A DNA stretch of 9,061 bases from an uncultured Polaribacter sp. (lineage in GTDB: Bacteria; Bacteroidota; Bacteroidia; Flavobacteriales; Flavobacteriaceae), in assembly GCA_913050305.1 (NCBI GenBank), contig CAJXAS010000068.1:1-9061 (forward strand), written 5' to 3'. Below the pieces are notes generated by a model that made no database searches, was not told the origin of the DNA, and saw only the letters and a program-made list of their open reading frames with translations. The translations under genes and the position numbers were made by a program. How positions within the stretch are numbered: the first letter of the stretch is position 1; every line of letters begins with the position of its first letter. Below, one piece after another: positions 1 to 7,300 of this stretch.

Positions 1-1279
1 TAATTGGCGAAAGCAGATTTAATTTATTTTGCTTTCTATTTATAGAATCTAAATAATTTTTAGATTTACGAACTACTTTAATACTGTCTTTAATTACATA
101 ATCTTTAACCTCTTCTGCTGTTAGCGGCACAGGCCTTAAGTTATTCCAAAAAACAGTATCTTTTTTTGTTGCGTTTTGTTCGAAAGACAAAACTTCATTT
201 GAAAATGTATTTTCAGAAAATTTAGGTGAAAAGTTATATGCTGAATATGCTGCAGAAAACCGTCCATCAAACTTAAATCCAAAAACATTTACTCTAAAAT
301 CTATATTTTGACTAATTAAAACCCATGCATCATTTTTAACTGAGTAATTATAGTTTTGTTTTAAATGCAGAACATCTACTACAGGAATATTTACTTGCGC
401 ACCAGTAACGGAAACGTCTGCGCCATACAAGGCCCAATCGTCCTCTACAATGTATAAAAAACCATTAAAGACTCTATCATTTTTACGCTTAGGAATTAGT
501 TTTATTTTGTTAATCAGTTTACCATTTTTATCATAAAAAGAACCCTCTAACTTAAATTTATAATAGCTAAAAGCATTTGTAGATATTGGCGAAATCAAAT
601 CATTCCCAAATTCTACACTATTTTCATAAAAATTAATATTTGCATCTTCTGCCCTATTAAAACTAATTCCGTTATCCCGCCCAGACACTTTAGATGCAAT
701 AATTTTTTCTTTAAATTTTTTTGGTTTTTTTTGAAAATTAATTTCAGAAACAGTTTCAGAAAGATATACAATTCCGCTTCTAGTAGAATCTAAACCACCC
801 CCAAAATCGCCCAAATTTTGACCTAAAAATTTTTCTGGTGCATCTTTTATTTTATACAAACCACGTGAATAAAATTTTGCAGTATATTCTGCGTACTTAT
901 CTGTATTTTTATCTTTATTAGCAATAACATTTCTTATAATTCTATTTGCAGGATTATCTTTAGTTGAAATAACAATTTCTTTTAACTGTACATTCTCTTC
1001 TTCTAAAACAACATCTAATTCAAACGGAAAAGAAGTAATATTTACTTCTTTCTTTAAAGTCGTAAAACCTATAATTTGAAAGATTACTGCATACTTCCCT
1101 GACTTTTTTAAAGTTAAGTTGTAATCTCCATTGTTGTTTGTAGTGGTTCCGGTAAATGTGTTATCTAAATAAACACTTACAGAAGAAAGTGGCGCCCCTT
1201 CTTTATCTGTAACGTTTCCTTTTATCTGAGCACTCATAGTAAATGCAGCGAATAATAAAATAATAACACTCTTTTTCAT
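1..1279 (-). CDS. DUF5686 family protein with N-terminal carboxypeptidase-regulatory-like domain (3' part beyond the window)
   Basis: The reverse strand reads open from ATG at 1279-1277 to the left edge: 426 full codons plus one base, no stop seen. Residues 1-17 (MKKSVIILLFAAFTMSA) form a short Sec signal peptide, with likely cleavage before Q18. Residues 18-105 resemble the carboxypeptidase-regulatory-like beta-sandwich common in Bacteroidota surface proteins: IKGNVTD start, GAPLSSVSVYL, NNNGDYNL, a GF turn, ending in LKEIVIS. From about residue 110 it matches my memory of DUF5686: YLSETVSEI (172-180), ISPISTNAFSYYKF (229-242), EDDWALYGADVSVTG (279-293) and RPVPLTAEE (382-390). Full-length members are about 800 residues and probably end in an outer-membrane barrel, so roughly half is present. 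The molecular function is unknown. The start follows from the signal peptide; no Shine-Dalgarno sequence precedes it. It is divergent from maeB. A SusC-type receptor shares the N-terminal domain, but no plug domain follows here, so that is unlikely. Confidence 0.87.
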   Translation of the reverse strand, partial: MKKSVIILLFAAFTMSAQIKGNVTDKEGAPLSSVSVYLDNTFTGTTTNNNGDYNLTLKKSGKYAVIFQIIGFTTLKKEVNITSFPFELDVVLEEENVQLKEIVISTKDNPANRIIRNVIANKDKNTDKYAEYTAKFYSRGLYKIKDAPEKFLGQNLGDFGGGLDSTRSGIVYLSETVSEINFQKKPKKFKEKIIASKVSGRDNGISFNRAEDANINFYENSVEFGNDLISPISTNAFSYYKFKLEGSFYDKNGKLINKIKLIPKRKNDRVFNGFLYIVEDDWALYGADVSVTGAQVNIPVVDVLHLKQNYNYSVKNDAWVLISQNIDFRVNVFGFKFDGRFSAAYSAYNFSPKFSENTFSNEVLSFEQNATKKDTVFWNNLRPVPLTAEEVKDYVIKDSIKVVRKSKNYLDSINRKQNKLNLLSPI

Positions 1280-1311
1280 AGGTAATTTTATTAATAGACG
1301 TAAAAATACAA

Positions 1312-1324
1312 CTTGTGTTACAAG
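1312..1324. promoter_or_regulatory. Small dyad (CTTGT-GTT-ACAAG) in the presumed leader of the DUF5686 gene
   Basis: A perfect 5-base dyad with a 3-base centre lies 33 bases upstream of the DUF5686 start codon, inside its presumed 5' untranslated leader. It could be a half-site pair for a regulator or a small RNA hairpin. In DNA this AT-rich, a dyad this short can easily arise by chance, so this is a weak call. Confidence 0.2.
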
Positions 1325-1353
1325 AAAATTAGTAAAATTTGTTTTAGAACTAG

Positions 1354-1361
1354 CAAATAAA
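1354..1361 (-). promoter_or_regulatory. Candidate -7 promoter element for the DUF5686 gene
   Basis: Read on the minus strand this is TTTATTTG, one base short of the Bacteroidota -7 consensus TAnnTTTG. It overlaps the left arm of the inverted repeat. Transcription would begin about 70 bases before the DUF5686 start codon. No TTG at the expected -33 distance is visible (the nearest is about 27 bases upstream), so the assignment rests mainly on its symmetry with the better element before maeB. The same octamer occurs again on this strand at 1401-1408, an alternative start point with a longer leader. Confidence 0.35.
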
Positions 1362-1464
1362 TTTTTATCTCTTAGCAGAAAAATAGATCAAAAATGAATC
1401 CAAATAAAAAAAATTCTATTTAGAAAAGATATAGTTTCTTCGTTTTCTCTTCCAATGAAAACCA

Positions 1465-1472
1465 TATATTTG
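1465..1472 (+). promoter_or_regulatory. Candidate -7 promoter element (TATATTTG) for the maeB-ruvA-sprA unit
   Basis: TATATTTG is an exact match to the Bacteroidota vegetative sigma -7 consensus TAnnTTTG. It overlaps the right arm of the inverted repeat. A start of transcription a few bases downstream (about 1477-1480) would leave a leader of roughly 18 bases before the ATG at 1497, which has no Shine-Dalgarno sequence. A clear TTG at -33 is missing; that region is T/C-rich. If real, this element also rules out translation from the upstream in-frame ATG at 1455, which would lie before the transcript start. A second, poorer candidate on this strand is TTG at 1313-1315 followed by TAAAATTTG at 1333-1341, with one extra base inside the element. 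Confidence 0.5.
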
Positions 1473-1496
1473 CTAGTTCTAATACAAACCTTATTT

Positions 1497-3779
1497 ATGA
1501 GCGATTCTAGAAAAAGACACGAAGCTTTATTATACCATGCGAAGCCAAAACCAGGAAAAATTGCAGTTGTTCCTACAAAAAAATATGCAACACAGCATGA
1601 TTTAGCATTGGCGTATTCTCCCGGAGTGGCCGAGCCTTGTTTAGAAATTGCCAAAGACAAAAATAACGTTTATAAATATACTGCTAAAGGTAACCTGGTA
1701 GCTGTAATCTCTAATGGAACTGCAGTTTTAGGTTTAGGAAATATTGGTCCTGAAGCCTCTAAACCAGTAATGGAAGGAAAGGGATTGCTTTTTAAGATAT
1801 TTGCAGATATTGATGTTTTTGATATTGAAGTAGATGCAACAGATGTAGAGCTTTTTATACAGACAGTAAAAGCGATTGCTCCTACATTTGGCGGAATTAA
1901 TTTAGAAGATATTAAAGCTCCTGAAGCTTTTGAAATAGAAAGGCGCTTAAAGGAAGAGTTAGATATTCCAGTAATGCATGATGATCAACACGGAACTGCA
2001 ATTATTTCTGCAGCTGCACTTAAGAATGCCATCGATATTACAGAGAAAGATATTAGTAAAGTAAAAATTGTAGTTAATGGTGCTGGTGCTGCAGCAATTT
2101 CATGTACACGTTTATACTTAAAGTTAGGTGTAAAAAGAGAAAATGTTGTAATGTGCGACAGCAAAGGTGTTATTAGAAAAAATAGAGAGAACCTTACTTC
2201 GCAAAAAGCAGAATTTGCAACAGAGAGAGATTTAGAAACTTTGGATGAAGCAATGCAGAATGCAGATATTTTTATAGGTTTATCTACAGGGAATATAGTA
2301 ACGCCAGCGATGCTTTTAACAATGGCTAATGATCCTATTGTTTTTGCAATGGCTAACCCAGAACCAGAAATAGAATACGATATTGCAGTAGCTACTAGAG
2401 ATGATATCATTATGGCTACTGGAAGGTCTGATCATCCTAATCAAGTAAATAATGTACTTGGTTTTCCGTTTATTTTTAGAGGAGCTTTAGATGTTAGAGC
2501 TACCAAAATTAACGAAGAAATGAAAATGGCAGCTGTGCATGCTTTGGCAGATTTAGCTAAAAAATCGGTTCCAGAACAAGTAAATATTGTGTACGATGAA
2601 GTGAGCTTAACGTACGGGAGAGAATATATTATTCCAAAACCATTTGATCCAAGATTAATTTATGAAATACCACCAGCCATTGCAAAAGCGGCAATGGATT
2701 CTGGAGTTGCCTTAGAACCAATTACAGACTGGGATAAATATAGAGAAGAATTAATGGAACGCTCTGGATCTGGTAACAAAGAAATTAGACTTTTACACAA
2801 CAGAGCAAAAAACAACCCAAAACGTGTTGTTTTTGCAGAAGCAGACCATCTAGATGTTTTAAAGGCAGCACAAAGAGTGCACGAAGAAAAACTAGGGAAA
2901 GTAATTTTACTAGGGAGAAAAGATGTAATTATTGAATTGAAAGAAGAAATTGGTTTTTCAGATGAGGTTACTATTATAGATCCAAAAACAGATGAAGAAA
3001 AAGAGAGAATAAACCGTTTTGGAGAAGCATATTGGAAAACACGTCAAAGAAAAGGAAGAACTCTTTCTGAGGCAAAAAAATTAATGCGAGAGCGTAATTA
3101 TTTTGCTGCAATGATGGTAAATGAAGGCGAAGCAGATGCTTTAATTACAGGGTATTCTAGACCTTACCCAACCGTTGTAAAACCGATGTTAGAGTTAATA
3201 GCGAAAGACAAAGATGTTACCAGAATAGCAGCTTGTAATCTAATGTTAACAAAACAAGGTCCTTTGTTTTTAGCAGACACCACTATTAATGAGAATCCTA
3301 CAGCAAAAGACTTGGCTAAAATTGCACAGATGACTGGTAGGTTTGCAAATATGTTTGGAATGAAACCAAATATTGCTATGTTATCTTACTCTAATTTTGG
3401 TTCTTCAAATTCAGCAACTTCAAAAAAAATTAGAGAAGCTGTTTCTTATATACATCGTTATTTTCCTGATACCGTAATAGACGGAGAGATACAAGCAGAT
3501 TTTGCTTTAAACCCAGAAATGCTGGCCAAAGAGTTTCCTTTTTCTAAGTTAAATGGAAAAAAAGTAAATGTTTTAATTTTTCCTAATCTAGAGTCTGCAA
3601 ATATTACCTACAAGTTACTAAAACAAGTAGAAGGTGCGGAGTCTATTGGACCTGTAATTTTAGGTTTTAACAAACCAGTTCATATTTTACAGTTAGGTGC
3701 CAGCGTAGATGAAATGGTAAATATGGCCGCTTTAGCAGTTGTAGATGCGCAACAAAAAGAAAAAAAAAACAACAAATAA
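1497..3779 (+). CDS. maeB: NADP-dependent malic enzyme with C-terminal phosphotransacetylase-like domain
   Basis: This enzyme oxidatively decarboxylates malate to pyruvate and CO2, normally with NADP, in the cytoplasm, supplying NADPH and linking the TCA cycle to pyruvate. The protein has 760 residues, close to E. coli MaeB (about 759). The malic N-domain (about 15-160) carries YSPGVAEPC with probable catalytic Tyr40, and MEGKGLLFK with probable catalytic Lys95. Metal ligands are likely in LEDIK (136-140) and HDDQHGTA (161-168). The Rossmann domain has GAGAAA (195-200), NPEPE (287-291) and NQVNN (315-319). Residues from about 428 to 755 form the phosphotransacetylase-like domain (VVFAEAD 444-450, SNFGSS 632-637); in the family it is regulatory, with acetyl-CoA as a known effector, rather than an acetyl transferase. 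The start is set at 1497 because the family begins with a polar leader such as MSDSRKRHEALLYHAKPKPGKI-type sequence. The in-frame ATG at 1455 would add 14 hydrophobic residues lying over the promoter. First gene of the probable operon; ruvA starts 33 bases after its stop. Confidence 0.97.
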   Translation: MSDSRKRHEALLYHAKPKPGKIAVVPTKKYATQHDLALAYSPGVAEPCLEIAKDKNNVYKYTAKGNLVAVISNGTAVLGLGNIGPEASKPVMEGKGLLFKIFADIDVFDIEVDATDVELFIQTVKAIAPTFGGINLEDIKAPEAFEIERRLKEELDIPVMHDDQHGTAIISAAALKNAIDITEKDISKVKIVVNGAGAAAISCTRLYLKLGVKRENVVMCDSKGVIRKNRENLTSQKAEFATERDLETLDEAMQNADIFIGLSTGNIVTPAMLLTMANDPIVFAMANPEPEIEYDIAVATRDDIIMATGRSDHPNQVNNVLGFPFIFRGALDVRATKINEEMKMAAVHALADLAKKSVPEQVNIVYDEVSLTYGREYIIPKPFDPRLIYEIPPAIAKAAMDSGVALEPITDWDKYREELMERSGSGNKEIRLLHNRAKNNPKRVVFAEADHLDVLKAAQRVHEEKLGKVILLGRKDVIIELKEEIGFSDEVTIIDPKTDEEKERINRFGEAYWKTRQRKGRTLSEAKKLMRERNYFAAMMVNEGEADALITGYSRPYPTVVKPMLELIAKDKDVTRIAACNLMLTKQGPLFLADTTINENPTAKDLAKIAQMTGRFANMFGMKPNIAMLSYSNFGSSNSATSKKIREAVSYIHRYFPDTVIDGEIQADFALNPEMLAKEFPFSKLNGKKVNVLIFPNLESANITYKLLKQVEGAESIGPVILGFNKPVHILQLGASVDEMVNMAALAVVDAQQKEKKNNK

Positions 3780-3812
3780 AAAGCAGTACTTTAGAAGTCT
3801 GAAAATATTTTT

Positions 3813-4394
3813 ATGATCACACAGGTTCGAGGAAGATTAGTTGAGAAAAATCCAACAGAAGTTGTTGTTGACTGCAATGGTGTTGGGTATTTATTACATA
3901 TTTCTTTAAATACATATGCTGCGCTGCCTTCAACCGAAAACGTAGTTTTATATACGCATCTTTCTATACGAGAAGATGCGCACACTCTTTTTGGATTTAT
4001 CAACAAAACAGAAAGAGCAATTTTCAAGTTCTTAATTTCTGTTTCTGGCGTTGGTCCAAGTATTGCAAGAACAATGTTATCTTCCATGACTTCAGAAGAG
4101 ATTCAGCAAGCTATTGCGTCAGAAAACGTTGCCGTTATACAATCTGTAAAAGGTATTGGTGCAAAAACGGCCCAAAGAGTTATTGTAGACTTAAAAGATA
4201 AAATCTTAAAGACTTTTGATATTGACGAAGTTTCTGTTGGTGCAAACAATACAAATAAAGATGAAGCGTTATCTGCATTAGAGGTCTTAGGTTTTCAAAG
4301 AAAGCAATCAGAAAAATTAGTTTCTTCCATTGTAAAAGAAAATACAGATGCTACTGTTGAACAAATCATAAAATTAGCTTTAAAAAATTTATAA
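3813..4394 (+). CDS. ruvA: Holliday junction branch migration complex subunit RuvA
   Basis: RuvA binds four-way DNA junctions as a tetramer and loads the RuvB motor for branch migration; RuvC then resolves the junction. It is cytoplasmic, in recombination and repair. The 193 residues fit the family (about 190-205). Domain I (about 1-62) is the OB fold beginning MITQVRGRLVEK and ends with REDAHTLFGF; Glu54 and Asp55 correspond to the acidic pin that keeps the strands apart at the junction. Domain II holds two helix-hairpin-helix motifs, SGVGPSIA (78-85) and KGIGAKTA (113-120), which contact the DNA backbone. A flexible linker (about 135-148) leads to domain III (149-193, DEALSALEVLGF), which contacts RuvB. 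No Shine-Dalgarno sequence precedes the ATG. The gene lies between maeB and sprA with no visible promoter of its own, and ruvB is not adjacent. All three domains are intact, so the protein should work. Confidence 0.98.
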   Translation: MITQVRGRLVEKNPTEVVVDCNGVGYLLHISLNTYAALPSTENVVLYTHLSIREDAHTLFGFINKTERAIFKFLISVSGVGPSIARTMLSSMTSEEIQQAIASENVAVIQSVKGIGAKTAQRVIVDLKDKILKTFDIDEVSVGANNTNKDEALSALEVLGFQRKQSEKLVSSIVKENTDATVEQIIKLALKNL

Positions 4395-4398
4395 TCAA

Positions 4399-7300
4399 TT
4401 GAGTCCTTTTTTTAAAAGAATTTTTTTAGTACTTCTTATTACTCTTGCAGTAAGCTCATCAACCTACGGCCAAAATAATACCCAAAAAGATAGTACGAAC
4501 TTACGCTACGATTTTAAAAATACTCAAAAAGGAGGCTTGTACTTAGATGATTTAGCTAAAAAAGAAATTATTTTTGATAAGTTACTAAATAAATATGTTA
4601 TTGTTGAAAAAATTGGAAATTATGCCACAAGAACGCCTATTTATTTAACACCAAAAGAATACCAACAGTATAGATTAAAAAGAGACATGTTGCAATACTT
4701 TAAAGACAAAGTAAGTGCAACAAATAGTAAGAAAAAAGGAGCCAAGTCAGCTCAAAAAGACTTACTACCAACCTATTATATAAATAATAAATTTTTTGAA
4801 ACTATTTTTGGTGGTACAGAAGTAAAAGTAACACCAACTGGTAATTTAAACTTAAAGCTTGGCTTTATTTATCAGAATACAGACAATCCGCAAATTTCAG
4901 AAGAAAACAGAAGCAACCTAACGTTTGATTTTGACCAACAAATAAACGCGAGTATTCGTGCAAAAGTTGGGGAACGCCTAGAGGTAACTGCAAATTATGA
5001 TACACAGGCATCTTTTGATTTTCAGAATTTAGTAAAAATTCAATTTATACCGCCAGCACTATCTGATGTAGAATATAATGAAGATGGAATAATACAAGGC
5101 CTTGAGGCTGGTAATATTTCTATGCCTATTAAAAATTCTTTAATTAACGGAGCGCAAAGTTTATTTGGTGTAAAAACAAAATTACAATTTGGTAATACAA
5201 ATATTACTGCCGTTTTCTCTCAACAAAATTCTGAAAGTAAAACTGTGGTTGCAGAAGGTGGTGCTTCTATTCAAGAATTTGAGTTAAGAACTACAGACTA
5301 TGATAATGATAGACACTTTTTCCTATCTCAGTACTTTATAGATAACTATGCAAATTCACTAAAAAATTATCCTTTAATAAGTAGTCCAATAAATATAACA
5401 AGAGTAGAAGTTTGGATTACCAATAGAAATGCAAGTACAGAAGATTTTAGAAGTATTGTTGCATTTGCAGATATCGGTGAATCTGAACCTAATGTTTTAG
5501 TTGATGAAAATGGTGTCGTTTTAAATAACTCCATTACACAAGCACAAGTATCTGGAAACAACCTTCCGTTTAATGGTGCTAACAGAATTGGTACAGAAAT
5601 TATAGCCAACGGCAACATTAGAGATATTTCTACAGTAGACAGTTCTTTATTACCTTATAACATGCAAAATGGAGCAAATTATTCCGTTTTAGAAAATGCC
5701 AGAAAATTAAATCAAAATGAATATCGTTTAAATCCTCAATTAGGTTTTATATCATTAAATAGAAGGTTAAATGATGGTGAAGTTTTAGCAGTTGCCTTCG
5801 AATATACGGTTGCTGGTAATGTAAACGGAAGTACAAAAAATTCCTTTAAAGTTGGTGAGTTTTCAAATGACGGAATTCAAGCACCAAATAATTTGGCTGT
5901 AAAATTATTACGCTCAGAAATTTTACAAACTAAACGTCCAAATATTACTACCGGTTTAGATGAGTCTTTTCCTACTTGGCGTTTAATGATGAAAAATGTT
6001 TATGCTTTAGGCGCTTTCCCACTAACACAAGATGGCTTTCGATTTGAAATTCAATATAGAGATGACCAAACAGGAATCCCTTCTAATGTTTTACAAAACG
6101 CCCAAACTACTGGTATCTCTAACCTGCCTTTATTACAGGTTTTAAATCTAGATCAGTTAGATCAAAGTCAGTTTAGAGCATCCGATGGTTATTTCGATTA
6201 TGTAGAAGGAGTTACGGTAAACTCAGAAAATGGATTTATATTTTTTCCTGAACCAGAACCTTTTGGAAATGATTTAGAAGATGCCTTAACAAATCCTTTA
6301 GACGCAACTTACTTGTTTAAAGAATTATATTTAAATACAAAAATTAATATAAAAAATAATTTTCAGAGCAAAGACAAATACTTCTTAAAAGGATATTTCA
6401 AATCAGAAAATTCTGGTGGAATTCCTATTGGTGCATTTAATGTACCAAGAGGTTCTGTGAGAGTTTCTGCCGGCGGAAGACAGTTAGTAGAAGGTGTAGA
6501 TTATGTAGTAGATTATCAATTAGGAAGGGTTCAAATAATAGACCCAGGTTTGAGCGCATCTGGTGTGCCAATTAGTGTTTCTACAGAAAATAATGCGGTT
6601 TTTAATCAACAAAGAAAGACATTTTTTGGTATTGATGTGGAGCATAAATTTTCTGACGAGTTAATTATAGGGGCAACCTATTTAAATATAGAAGAAAGAC
6701 CTTTAACACCTAAAGTTAATTTTGGTGCAGAGCCTATAAATAATACTATGCTGGGTTTTAACTTTGATTATTCTTCGGAAGTTCCATTTTTTACAAAATT
6801 GGCAAACAAACTACCTTTTGTAGATACAGATGCAGCCTCTAATTTATCTTTAAGAGGAGATATCGCTTATTTAATACCCGGTTCACCAAGTGGAATAGAC
6901 GTTACCGGATCTGCAACTTCTTATATAGATGATTTTGAAGCTTCTCAAATACCTATTAGTTTGCTATCTGCATTAGATTGGTATGAAGCAAGTACACCAA
7001 AATACTTTCCAAATTTAAATGGCCAAAGTGATAACTTATCTTACAATTACAAAAGAGGAAAACTAGCCTGGTATCGTGTAGATCAAATATTTTATGGCGC
7101 AGGAAATACACCTTCAAGCGTAGATGCAAATGAACTTTCTAGAGCAGAAACAAGACAAATTAATTATAGAGAATTATTTCCTAACGTTCAACTAGATATT
7201 ACACAAAATTCTTTAGTTCGAACTCTAGATTTAGCCTATTTCCCTCAAGAAAGAGGTTCTTATAATTTTAATCAAGATCCTAATGAAGCAACAATAGATG

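Larger units (their letters stand above)
1338..1488. repeat. 22-base inverted repeat flanking 107 bases between divergent genes
   Basis: The left arm (1338-1359) and right arm (1467-1488) are reverse complements over 22 positions with one mismatch (1343 against 1483). The uninterrupted core is 16 bases: TTAGAACTAGCAAATA at 1344-1359, mirrored at 1467-1482. The arms are separated by 107 bases (1360-1466), a very AT-rich stretch with no convincing ORF. Read outward, each arm runs TATTTGCTAGTTCTAA and then, after one variable base, ACAAA. It therefore carries the end of a TAnnTTTG-like element plus the presumed first transcribed bases of each divergent gene. A chance 16-base mirror match within 150 bases is improbable even in AT-rich DNA. 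It could be a duplicated promoter/leader, paired binding sites for one regulator, or the flanks of an invertible segment. Confidence 0.85.

Noticed and set aside
1360..1466. Possible small RNA or short gene between the repeat arms
   Set aside because: The stretch is AT-rich with homopolymer A and T runs, no start codon with a meaningful frame, and no stable GC-containing stem.
1388..1660. 90-codon minus-strand ORF overlapping the intergenic region and the maeB start
   Set aside because: Most of it is antisense to the conserved N-terminus of maeB, its product resembles no family I know, and it crosses the right arm of the repeat and the promoter. It is a shadow frame.
1985..2410. 141-codon minus-strand ORF inside maeB
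   Set aside because: Entirely antisense to the conserved Rossmann domain of malic enzyme; Ser/Ile/Ala-rich composition typical of an antisense reading frame.
3780..3812. ACTT-TAG-AAGT dyad between maeB and ruvA as a terminator
   Set aside because: The stem has four pairs with a three-base loop and no following T run in the right place; too weak to stop transcription.
3791..4087. 98-codon minus-strand ORF over ruvA
   Set aside because: Antisense to the conserved OB-fold and first helix-hairpin-helix of ruvA, with no recognisable domain or signal.
5367..5618. 83-codon minus-strand ORF inside sprA
   Set aside because: Antisense to sprA, which is open and conserved throughout this part; no independent support.
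6121..6141. Hairpin AACCTG-N9-CAGGTT followed by a T-rich stretch, resembling an intrinsic terminator
   Set aside because: It lies in the middle of the intact sprA reading frame (codons for NLPLLQV); the stem is only six pairs and there is no real U tract (TTTAAAT). It is probably a coding coincidence.
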